This document shows, one piece after another, positions 23,801-31,183 of a stretch of DNA of 64,000 nucleotides. This DNA comes from Sabellastarte sp. h YS-2021. Lineage: Eukaryota > Annelida > Polychaeta > Sabellida > Sabellidae. The notes under the pieces were generated by a model that was not told where the DNA came from, did not search any database, and saw only the letters and a program-made list of their open reading frames with translations. The stretch spans positions 156,721,609 to 156,785,608 of the forward strand of contig OZ024929.1 of the NCBI GenBank assembly GCA_964017235.1. The letters run 5' to 3'. The first letter of the stretch is position 1. Each line of letters begins with the position of its first letter. The translations under genes and the position numbers were made by a program.

Positions 23801-26652
23801 AATGAGTTAATTACCAATTTGAATTATTGAGTATTTGTAATCCGATGGTATATAAGTAAAGTTTTGAAATTATGGAGGTAGAATTAATGTTTTATTTCTG
23901 AACATAGCTGATTAATTAGAATTTAGAATAAGAATTTTAAGTTGAAATTTAATATAGCTAAACAGAATTTTGATATTCTTTCCTGATTTTAATCCTAACC
24001 TGCCCCATTCATGAGAAGTATCTCTGCAAGAAATACAAGCTGAATATCTGGATTGCAAAACTCTGATTGGTCAGATTATCCAGAAGTCTGGAAAGATTTG
24101 CTGTGTGAGGTAAAGATAAATAGCGATTACTTTGTTTTGCCATTGGGTACAGTAAAGATACAAATAACTACCTTTTAGTTGAATTTCACTGTTTGTGTAT
24201 TATTTCACTAGCGGATCCAGTGGGGGGTTCAGGGGGTTCGAACCCCGCCCTTGAAAAATAATGTAAAGGGGTTCAACCCAAAGTACAAAATTATTTCTTG
24301 AGAGTGGTGTTAAATTTACAGGAATGCACTATATTTTTACCAAAAATTAATTTTTTTCCCAGGGGGGCATGCCCCCCGACCCCCTTAGTTATGGTATGTC
24401 TGATGTGAACCCCCACCTTACTCTGATGTGAACCCCCACCTTACTTAAAGGCTGGATCCGCCCTTATATTTTATCCTTATTGGCCATGGTTAAATACTTA
24501 TGTCAGTACAGCATGTATAGTACTGGTGGTAATTACATGTTCATGTAGTGTCAAAAATAATAATTCATGTAAATTCTTAAAATCTGCTCCCACAATTTGC
24601 CGCCATTATTTTGCAAAGAATTATGGGTAATCCACTGAATTTGAATCCACCTTCAAAGGTAGAGTAACAAATTCATTATATGGATTAGGTTTCTAGTCAC
24701 ATCACAAGCCAGTCCGTTATTCTGAAGAATCTAGATTCAACGGATTATGTCTGTGGAATACGATTACTCATCCCTGGTCAATTTATTTATTTGGGGTTTT
24801 ACGTCGCCGTTAACACTGTACAGGTCATATCACGACAGGTAGTTTTATGGGGAGAGGAAACCAGTAAATACAGTTGGTCAAGGTTCTGTACTGTAAACTG
24901 CCAACCAACAACAAGCAACTACCAGCCTTCCTACTTGAGGTTGGGCCTGGAACCGAACCCTGATCTCAGAGCTGGGAGGCAAGAGTGTTACCACTCTGTC
25001 ACCGTGGCCCCTCATCCCTGGTCAATTTTGATTTATTTGGGGTTTTACGTCGCTTTCAACACTGTACAGGTCATATCACGACGGGTAGTTGGAAGGGCAG
25101 AGGAAACCAGTACATATAGTTCGCTAGGGGTCTGTACTGTAAACTGCCAACCAACGGCAAGCAACTACCAGCTTTCCCACTTACGGCCATGACGGGGATC
25201 GAACCCCGGCCGCAGAGGTGGGAGGCGAGAGTGTTACCACTCTGCCACCGTGGCTCCTCTCATCCCTGGTCAAAGTAAGGTACGAACTTCACCTGTTATT
25301 GATCATCCATGCCTGTGTTTGTATCCGTGCCCGTGAAAAGAACAAAACCAATCAAAGTATCATAGCTAACTACACCTGTCTGTACCCGTGCCCTTGAAAG
25401 TTAATACTGGTGTCAGTTCATGGATGGGATGGTTTGTTGTCATTCTTTCACGGACATGGCTGGCTGGGGGGGGGGGGGGGGGGGGGCAGAACTTTAACAT
25501 TGCTTGAGGTTTGTACCAAAATTATGCCCCCCCTTTCCGTGTCCTTAGTAGAACATTCTGAATTGAAAAACACAGATAGAAATAAGGACAGGAGCAGTCA
25601 ATATCACTGACAAGGACACAGACACTGATTGAAGTCACGGACACAGGTAAGGACAGGTGAAGTTCTCAAGTCAAAGATATCACCTGGCTTGATGGTTACA
25701 TCAAATAAATTAAACCATTTCCATCATCCTTTTGACAAATATGGCAAATATGGGGTTTTGTGTCCTTTACAAATGAAGGCATACTGGGACAGACCCTAAT
25801 CACATGCATGATTCAATATCAACTAATGACCTAAATGAGACATCATGCAGTAATTAAATACCAAACTAGTTAAAGACTAAAGGTCCTTTTTTCCGTAATG
25901 AATACCAAATTCGTCATGTAATCACAGGTTCTCACTTGTGTGGGTTTATTTATTTATTTGGGGTTTTACGTCGCTTTCAACACTGTACAGGTCATATCAT
26001 GACGGGTAGTTGGAAGGGCAGAGGAAACCAGTACATATAGTTCGTCAGGGTTTTGTACTGTAAACTGCCGACCAATGGCAAGCATCTACCAGCTTTCCCA
26101 CTTGAGGTCGTGCCGGGAACCGAACCCCGGCCTCAGAGGTGGGAGGCGAGAGTGTTACCGCTCTGCCACCATGGCCCCCCACTTGTGTGGGTTAGACAAC
26201 AACAAGTGGCAATACTGAGGATCTGTCTCAAATAACCCTGGCTGTGGAATGGAATGAAACCCAATATTTGACTTTGTTAACCACCCAGACAGTAATGACA
26301 TCCTACTAAAGAAGAATAGCAGTGGCCTAACATTCATGGAGCTACAATAATTATTTCAACCAAATTCAAACATATCACAAAAGATACCAGAGAGTGCATT
26401 CAAGTGATGCAAAGTTCAGCAAATACCACACTTACTTTCACTTGTTTGGTCTGACTCCACGGAATCTGCCACTTCTGCCTGACCACCACTTCTGCTGGTC
26501 TCTACCACGTTAATCTTGCCATCAGTAGCCCCATCTCTCATGAAAAGGAGGAGGCACACAATGAGCACTACTACGACTAGTATATTGAGGAACTTAGTTT
26601 TGAGTAGTCTGACCAAGGGGCTATGTGCTGTAGGCTTACTGACTTTCTCCAT
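12443..26652 (-). CDS. CHST15-like: CHST15-like carbohydrate sulfotransferase, four coding exons, 559 residues
   Basis: Exons 26436-26652, 22341-22562, 13890-14015 and 12443-13557 join in phase (1+2, 1+2, 1+2) to 1680 bases. The length matches the roughly 560-residue human family member. Residues 1-20 are a cytosolic tail, about 21-38 a signal anchor (FLNILVVVVLIVCLLLFM), about 73-124 a very acidic stem, and about 180-559 the sulfotransferase region. Family landmarks are NYRNPCFF, LRCLPYF, DYLDLYD, GEAAP, the 3'-phosphate block LLRNPVSHIYWHY (366-378), LRACVYG and FLWK near the end. CHST15 transfers sulfate from PAPS to GalNAc-4-sulfate of chondroitin chains in the Golgi. Here the 5'-phosphosulfate loop, normally G-x-P-K-x-G-T-T, reads GVAERETL (247-254): the Lys is a Glu. 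Activity is therefore doubtful, although the frame is intact. Introns carry many transposons. Confidence 0.88.
13890..14015 (-). CDS. CHST15-like: CHST15-like exon 3
   Basis: 126 bases, acceptor ATTTCAG and donor AGAAG/GTGGGT. It encodes KDGSKSSVHLDFLKVGGFNV followed by a block ending NNYRNPCFFEERE. RNPC plus an aromatic residue is conserved in the family before the catalytic domain. Phase matches both neighbours. Confidence 0.87.
14127..14208. repeat. 36-bp direct duplication, 46-bp period
   Basis: AAATTATAATAGATTAATTG and the following TTCAAGATTATCCACA occur identically at 14127-14162 and 14173-14208. Exact identity suggests a recent local duplication, inside the intron upstream of exon 3. 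Confidence 0.85.
14366..14816 (+). pseudogene. L2/CR1-like retroposon 3' fragment, plus strand
   Basis: Aligns by eye to the C-terminal part of the 31.2-34.3 kb copy: CTGATTTTTCCTTGTCTA, TCTATACTTGTGGCCAA, CTTAAGAAATTACATTAG and AACAGCCACACTTGT blocks occur in order, ending near CAGAGTGGTGGTAATTTC. Frames are broken. It abuts the tail of an opposite-orientation copy at 14818. Confidence 0.7.
14818..15222 (-). mobile_element. L2/CR1-like retroposon, 3' part, interrupted copy
   Basis: The minus-strand 3' end carries the family tail: ATTCTAATT microsatellite, then GGACTTTTATAGTGCTTAA and GACTCTAAGGCGCAAC. Coding remnants on the minus strand read APYLSSYSSSYNTRRSYSGG, the C-terminal block of pol. 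The copy is cut at 15208-15222 and resumes at 20477, with the same 15 bases at both junctions. Confidence 0.82.
15208..15222. repeat. 15-bp target-site duplication, left
   Basis: AAAGATATGGAGCAA here equals 20462-20476. The pair brackets the older Tx1/L1-like insertion. Removing the insertion and one copy restores the surrounding L2-like sequence. Confidence 0.88.
15345..15357. repeat. 13-bp target-site duplication, left
   Basis: AAGAATGTTATAA equals 17835-17847 and brackets the younger Tx1/L1-like element. Excising the insert and one copy restores the older element's reading frame (MNTMKNVI joined to NINSFNC). Confidence 0.9.
15358..17834 (+). mobile_element. younger Tx1/L1-like retrotransposon, 5'-truncated, near-intact RT
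   Basis: Open from its first base (15358) to 16815: linker (WVEEGEKNSKYFLNLEKRNY), then RT with NDKSPGSDGL, LIPKKDKDLRYLKNWRPVSL, LANRL, LIDFEKAFDSIEW, SIRQGCPLSALLF and the catalytic box AQLADDTTLF. The frame then shifts at a run of nine A (about 16803-16811). Dropping one A would keep DKIKK in frame with the next open stretch, 16823-17737 (NIWSTRNLSLKGKVTILKSL onward). The WRPVSLLN and ADD forms are typical of the L1/Tx1 group. The endonuclease is absent (5' truncation). The C-terminal zinc knuckle present in the older copy is missing. It ends in a poly-A tail with perfect 13-bp duplications. Confidence 0.9.
17803..17834 (+). other. poly-A tail of the younger Tx1/L1-like element
   Basis: An uninterrupted run of about 33 A, the 3' terminus left by target-primed reverse transcription. 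The target duplication follows at once. Confidence 0.9.
17835..17847. repeat. 13-bp target-site duplication, right
   Basis: AAGAATGTTATAA, identical to 15345-15357. Confidence 0.9.
20462..20476. repeat. 15-bp target-site duplication, right
   Basis: AAAGATATGGAGCAA, identical to 15208-15222. Confidence 0.88.
20477..20987 (-). mobile_element. L2/CR1-like retroposon, 5' part of the interrupted copy
   Basis: The minus strand reads LNPDKTEFIIFGLKRQRDKL, then in another frame LGVWFDSDFFLSKHVQNVCK and LRDFRHVTRFL, SQLDYCNSLFRSLSKFSL and LHWLPVEQ. It continues into 15222-14818 across the two target duplications. It starts abruptly near 20987, consistent with 5' truncation of the retroposon. Confidence 0.82.
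20988..22340. other. intron sequence, nothing recognised
   Basis: AT-rich and non-coding. A stretch near 21900-22035 (TAGAATGCCTTTCCTGATG, AGCTTAAAACCTAAC, ACACCAAGGCATACCC) is a decayed plus-strand scrap of the L2-like pol C-terminus. Confidence 0.5.
22341..22562 (-). CDS. CHST15-like: CHST15-like exon 2 (acidic stem)
   Basis: 222 bases, acceptor TTTTATCCAG and donor CTTC/GTAAGT. It encodes a run very rich in Asp and Glu (for example SSEDDGDEDDYDDDLNDDDN) ending TTAGVKVHL. The GAT-rich codons resemble a microsatellite, but both splice sites and the phases to exons 1 and 3 are right. It would be the luminal stem between the membrane anchor and the catalytic domain. Confidence 0.8.
22826..22920 (+). 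repeat. SINE head fragment
   Basis: GGGTAACACCCTTGCCACTC, then a B-box-like CAGTTCAAACCCC and GGGAAAGTTGGTAAT match the tRNA-like head and start of the body of the SINE family seen at 24.8-26.2 kb. The tail is absent. Confidence 0.5.
23742..23811. repeat. 35-bp unit, two exact tandem copies
   Basis: ATATAAATACGGAATTTAAC followed by ATTGAATGAGTTAAT is repeated head to tail without change (23742-23776, 23777-23811). Confidence 0.9.
24210..24465. mobile_element. MITE with GCGGATCCAG ends
   Basis: AGCGGATCCAGTGGGGGGTT at the left faces CTGGATCCGCCCT at the right. Inside are GGGGGTTCGAACCCC and a nearly exact duplicate of GATGTGAACCCCCACCTTAC. Non-coding; resembles short inverted-repeat elements common in invertebrate genomes. 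Confidence 0.6.
24768..25273 (-). mobile_element. two SINEs in tandem with three target-site copies
   Basis: TCATCCCTGGTCAA occurs at 24768-24781, 25012-25025 and 25260-25273, separating two near-full-length SINEs (24782-25011 and 25026-25259), both minus strand. Each reads, on the minus strand, a tRNA-like head (A box TGGCAGAGTGGTAA or a close variant, B box resembling GGTTCGATCC), a body with GTCGGCAGTTTACAGTAC-type sequence and a tail GCGACGTAAAACCCC plus AAAT units. The open frame 24791-25192 is a shadow of the tandem. Confidence 0.85.
25466..25486. repeat. poly-G run (21 G)
   Basis: An uninterrupted run of 21 G on the plus strand. Length should be treated as approximate because such runs are error-prone in assemblies. 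Confidence 0.85.
25933..26193 (-). mobile_element. tRNA-derived SINE, full length, with 14-bp target duplication
   Basis: The target duplication CACTTGTGTGGGTT is at 25933-25946 and 26180-26193; the body is 25947-26179 (233 bp). On the minus strand the head has A box TGGCAGAGCGGTAA and B box GGTTCGGTTCC at tRNA-like spacing (about 26107-26178), then a tRNA-unrelated body, then GCGACGTAAAACCCC and AAAT repeats. This is the best reference copy of the family here. RNA polymerase III transcription is inferred from the boxes. Confidence 0.88.
26436..26652 (-). CDS. CHST15-like: CHST15-like exon 1 (signal anchor)
   Basis: ATG at 26652-26650 opens 72 codons plus one base, ending at donor GAAA/GTAAGT. 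The product starts MEKVSKPTAHSPLVRLLKTK, then an 18-residue hydrophobic segment. Positive charges before the segment favour a type II orientation. The frame stays open past the donor (SKCGIC), but the consensus splice site and in-phase join to exon 2 argue against read-through. Confidence 0.83.
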
Positions 26653-27329
26653 CCTTGCTTCAAATTTTATTGGATTTATAGTGAGTCACTTCACAAATGT
26701 CTAGCCAGCAATATAACTTTTATTCCATGGTATATGCAAACAGATCCTCATACAGAAAGATCTACCACTGAAAATCAATACCAATCTGACTTACAGTTAT
26801 TTGAATCATTTGAGTAACATGTATAGAATAATATAGACATCAGTATTGACATACAACAGTCGTAAAACTTTGTGCCACATATTTCAGTGAAAAACTTCCT
26901 ACTAAGTTTTATAAATGATGTAAATAAATTAGAGTTCTATCATTTCAATAAAATGAAAGAATTGATTGGCCACACTTGAGCCTGTGAACAGGTTCATTCC
27001 TACCTTCAATTTATTGACATTTTATATTTCCAACACAGGTTTATGGAAATCAATCAAGGAAACTAAATGCATTATTTGTTGTCGAAACATGCACCAATAT
27101 TGATTGACTTGCTGGAAGACATCACTCGTTTTATATCATTGGATCAACATTATTTTACTGTGGAAGTCTGCAATTTCACTGAAATACAAAGTCAATGTTG
27201 GGGTTTAACAGTATGTACTTACAACAGCTCAGTCCATATTGGAGCAGCCAAATTATTATTTCCAGTTTAATTTCCTCAATCATTTGTGTAATTGAATACT
27301 GACTAACATACTTTTACAGGTGTCGACAG

Positions 27330-28500
27330 TCTCATGTTTCACTGGGGCCGACCCTACAGGAGTCGGGATCACGAGTCAGGATCAAGCCAACACTATATAA
27401 TCCCCTTCTGGCTGCTGTAACTCATCATTTATCAATCCAAAGGTGCCAGCTACACATCAGAGATTTTTATAGAAGCTTTGGGCCCTGTTGTTTTTTATTG
27501 AGTTAAATATTTAAATTTTCATTCTGATTTGAATACACAAACAAAAGGACTCATCTGAACCCAGGAACAGCACTTGCCATACAGATAGCACCTTCACCAC
27601 AGCCCGCACCACCACCAAGGACAAGAAGAAAGCCACAAAAGCCCTGGATCATGCCATGGATCCACCAAAGAGAGTAAAAAGAATAACAACCTTCTGGTCA
27701 ACTTAGTACAGACGAACATCCCAGATTACCAGATTTTTTCAGGATGCCCCCTGCAGTTTTTGACCTCATTGAAGAATGCATACACCACCAAATCAAGAAG
27801 GAAGCCACTAATTTAGGATGCCCTTACCAGTTGGTTTGAAACTGGCAATAATAGACACCTGGCAACAGGGTAAATGTACAATTCATTAAAGTATCACTGG
27901 CTGGTTGGCAGAACCACCTTTTCTAAATTCGTCCCTGTTGTCTCCCAGGCCATCCTTGCTGAATTCAAGGAAGAGTATTGACTTGCCCTCCTGAAGACTG
28001 GAAACAGATTGAGCAGAAGTTCAGAATCAGATGGAATGTCTCCCACGCTCTTGGGGCACTAGACGGGAAGCATATCACCTTGAGGAAGCCAAAGAGATCT
28101 GGGAGTGAGTTTTACAATTACAAGGTTTCTTTTAGCTGGTGCTGCTGGCCATGGTCGACACAGTCTACAGTTTCTTCTTGGCAGTTGTTGGGTCAAGTGG
28201 ATCTTTATATATTTAACTGCAACAAGTTGAATAAAAAGATCGAGGATGGCACCTTGGGGCTTACAGCACCTAAACCTCTGGGGAGTAAGGGCCAGATTTG
28301 CACTTTTTTCCTGGGTGACGATGCCTTTGCCTTGATGTCATAGCTTGTGAAACCCAAAAGCAGAAGACAACTCACAAGGTAAGAGAGAATAGCAAACTAC
28401 AGGATCTCCAGAAGTAATAGAGAATGTGTATGCAATCCTGACAAGCAGATTCAGGGTCCTACTGGTGCATTCTACCCGCTGACACACCTTTTATAGACCC
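27330..28500 (+). pseudogene. Harbinger (PIF/HARBI1-type) transposase relic
   Basis: Broken frames read FRMPPAVFDLIEE (about 27740-27775), then MTCPPEDWKQIEQKFRIRWN and HALGALDGKHITLRKPKRSG (27978-28110; the DGKH catalytic block), then LGDDAFALM near 28310. RMPP, GALDGKHI and GDDAF are signatures of HARBI1-like DDE nucleases. The upstream stretch with CACTATATAATCCCC and GCCAGCTACACATCA matches the 5' side of the copy at 44-45.5 kb, so the two belong to one family. Stops and shifts disable it. Confidence 0.82.
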
Positions 28501-28567
28501 AGATTGCATAACTAACAAATTTGAAAATTTTATTTTAAATGTAGCTTTTATAAGCTACAATACTTAC

Positions 28568-28790
28568 CTATTGAAACAGAGTGCTATTCCGTTGATGACC
28601 GGAAGAGCTACCAACGGGCTGAAAGTTGGAAACTTTCCCGGCCGAATGCGGGGAGCGGGGTCCCCGGAGCCGGCTCACTCCACCGGAAACACCGGTGTTG
28701 AGATGACCGGTTATGTGACGACTGCGCAGCAGATCACGTGATTCTTCCTTCTTTCCATTGGTAGCCATGGAAAGTGGTTGATGAGAGATG
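28568..28790 (-). promoter_or_regulatory. GC-rich candidate promoter / 5' non-coding exon of the CHST15-like gene
   Basis: An isolated GC- and CpG-rich block in AT-rich surroundings, ending on the minus strand in CAATAG/GTAAGTA, a consensus donor. It contains ATCACGTGAT and a CCAATGG at the upstream edge. It lies 1.9 kb upstream of the CHST15-like ATG, in the same orientation. A 66-codon frame (28768-28568, starting MATNGKKEESRDLLRSRHIT) stops with TAG exactly at the donor, so the exon would be 5' UTR with an upstream ORF. The link to the sulfotransferase gene is inference; the acceptor was not identified. Confidence 0.4.
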
Positions 28791-29376
28791 CATTCAGAGC
28801 CTCAGCGGGGATTAATAATGGATGCCTGCAGGACTGCTTCCCTCTATAATTTTTAATAGTTCTCTGAAATGAATTAGGGCAGTATGATCTCTAGTTTCAA
28901 GACTTAATGTATATACAGGCCATTGTATTTTATATTAATCTGTTTCAAGAGAATGTGTTACCAAGGCCTTCAATTTAAAATACACATTCTATTGGATACC
29001 AATATAATAAGGACTCATGAAATATTGGACCCTATGTTGATTGTATGAAGTGTGAAGTGAAGTGTATTATAACTTTGCATACTGATACAACCATCTAACC
29101 TCCTCAAGTCATGAAGGAAGGGTCAATGGGTCAGAACGGAAAATGAATTATCAATAGCAACAAGCTTATTTGACTTACATATAGTCTATAGTTTACAATT
29201 AATAATAATAAAACCAATTTTATAATTATTTTAAAAGATATATAATGACCATATACCACTATCATAAAAATCCGGGGCAAACCCTCAAATTTTCTGTTAG
29301 CTTTGGCTGAAACGGTCTGATGATCCATAGGGTTTTCATGCTGTAAAATTGTGCAACTCCTTTAAATAATCTTCGA

Positions 29377-29760
29377 TAATCTAATCTAATGGTGACTTTT
29401 ATAGCACTTAATCTCCTTCAATCACAGACTCTAAAACAAGGCAATTAAAATTAATCCATTGACATAGCCATATCATATAAAGTAGACATAGGGGTGACAG
29501 GAGAGGCTATTTCGGATAGGCTTTTGCAAACAGGTAAGTTTTGAGCTTTTTCCTGAAGGAGGCAACTGATATTGTGCTGTTCACATCATTAGGGAGCATC
29601 AAAGTCAAAACTATGGCCAAAATGTTTGACTTAAAGACTGATGAGTGGAATCAAATAACTGTAAGGTATTGATGATCAGGGTGGACTACCCCTGGTACTA
29701 TAGGAACAACTGCTGAGAGACAAGAACAGTTCCAAATAGAAAAGAAAACCACTATGTAAA
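29377..29760 (-). pseudogene. L2/CR1-like retroposon 3' end
   Basis: TCTAATCTAATGGTGACTTT, ATAGCACTTAATCTCC and CAGACTCTAAAACAAGGCAA are the family tail in reverse orientation. CCTGAAGGAGGCAACTG and AGGGAGCATCAAAGTCAAAA are remnants of the pol C-terminus. It is truncated and decayed. Confidence 0.65.
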
Positions 29761-31000
29761 ATTTATGAAAAATGTTTTATCGTTAAATATCATTAATCAA
29801 CTAAAATTTGTATATATTAAAACCTACACAAAAAATATAAATGTATATGTATTTTAATGCATATTTTGAAGCCAAACCACAACACTCTAAATTCCCAAAA
29901 CGCCAACTTTGACTTTGAAGCAAAATATTAAGAAAATAAACAGCAAATTAAAAATTTCTGTAGACTTTCAGAGGTTATGTCATTGAATTTTATTGGGCAA
30001 GAGCTATGACAAAAATTTGTACATGTACAGAATGGGTGTTGCTAAATTTTTCTTAATTATGTCTTATACATGTTTGAGAGAGGCCTGCAATGTGTACACT
30101 AGTTTTGGTGTTGATTGACGACTATGTATATTAGTCAAGGTTCTTTACTGTAAACCACTGACCAATGCAAGCGGCCACCGGCTTTTCAAATTGAATTAAA
30201 CTTGAAAAATTGGCCAATATTTTTGGAAACAAATAGTGGGGTTTTAATCATTTTTTTTAATCTGCATTGTTACATATAAGCACTGTGCCAATGCATTGTT
30301 TAATCTAAGGAAAAGTGCTGTGTGTGTGTATTACTTATAAGGTCATTGAGTTATTGATTTTTTTGTATTCTACACAACTGGTTAAGTGGTATTTGTGTAT
30401 ATTGTATTCTGTTAGCTTGATCTATTTATAGACTGGGGGAAATCCATCTAGGCTTCTATAACCTCAGCGACTCTATTAATAGGCTTGGGGAAACCCCTTA
30501 AACTGGTTTCTAGAGCTTTCTCCCTAATTCTGGTGACAGGGTTTACTTTCCAATAAGTTCTATAACCTTTTGGCCATTGCCATAGCTGTATCTAAGTGCT
30601 ATACATCTTACAACTATGTGTAAAGATCTTGCTAGCTATAAGGAAAGCTAATTGTGTCTTAGAACTGCTACACTGTGTTATTTACATTTTATTGTGAATT
30701 CTTGTTATAGTGAAATGGATACAGTGTCTGGATCTACCAGAGAGTGGATTTGCTGTACTTTGGATATTGTTTGTATCTGGATATAGTGTGTGGATGTACC
30801 AGAGAGCAAATTTGTGATCTACCAGGGAGTGGATTTACTGTATTTTGACATTGTCCATATCTTGGAGTGGAAAGCCTATCTGTATACAGACATTTTATTA
30901 TTGAAATATTAGGTTAATCCAAATCAAATATTAGGTTAATCCCACCAACTAGCTTGTGTCTGGTTGTTTTCTTTTGTCAATATTCATTCAGTTTATATAT
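29761..31000. other. no gene; a SINE scrap and short internal repeats
   Basis: At 30126-30190 GTCAAGGTTCTTTACTGTAA and ACCAATGCAAGC are a decayed SINE body. At 30720-30850 GGATCTACCAGAGAGTGGAT and close variants recur three times at uneven spacing. Otherwise AT-rich and featureless. Confidence 0.45.
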
Positions 31001-31183
31001 ACTACTGTTGTTGGTGGTCTGGTGGGTTTAGCTTAAGGTGAGGCTGTAGTGTGGGGTGTTAGGGTGCCTGTGAGTCGCCCACAGGACGAAGAGTTGTGAT
31101 TGTATTAGATTAGGGACACATTCTTGAGACCCCCCATGGAAGAGTCTAGATTAGGGTAACATACTTGACCTGTCCCACCAGTC

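Noticed and set aside
24791..25192. 133-codon open frame with an internal duplication
   Set aside because: It is the reverse complement of two tandem SINEs; the duplication is the SINE pair.
26107..26178. Genuine tRNA gene
   Set aside because: A and B boxes are present, but the sequence continues into the SINE body and AAAT tail, is flanked by target duplications, and recurs in other copies; it is a SINE head.
28568..28768. 66-codon frame MATNGKKEE... as an independent small gene
   Set aside because: It ends with TAG exactly at a consensus donor and has no recognisable domain; more likely an upstream ORF in a 5' non-coding exon.
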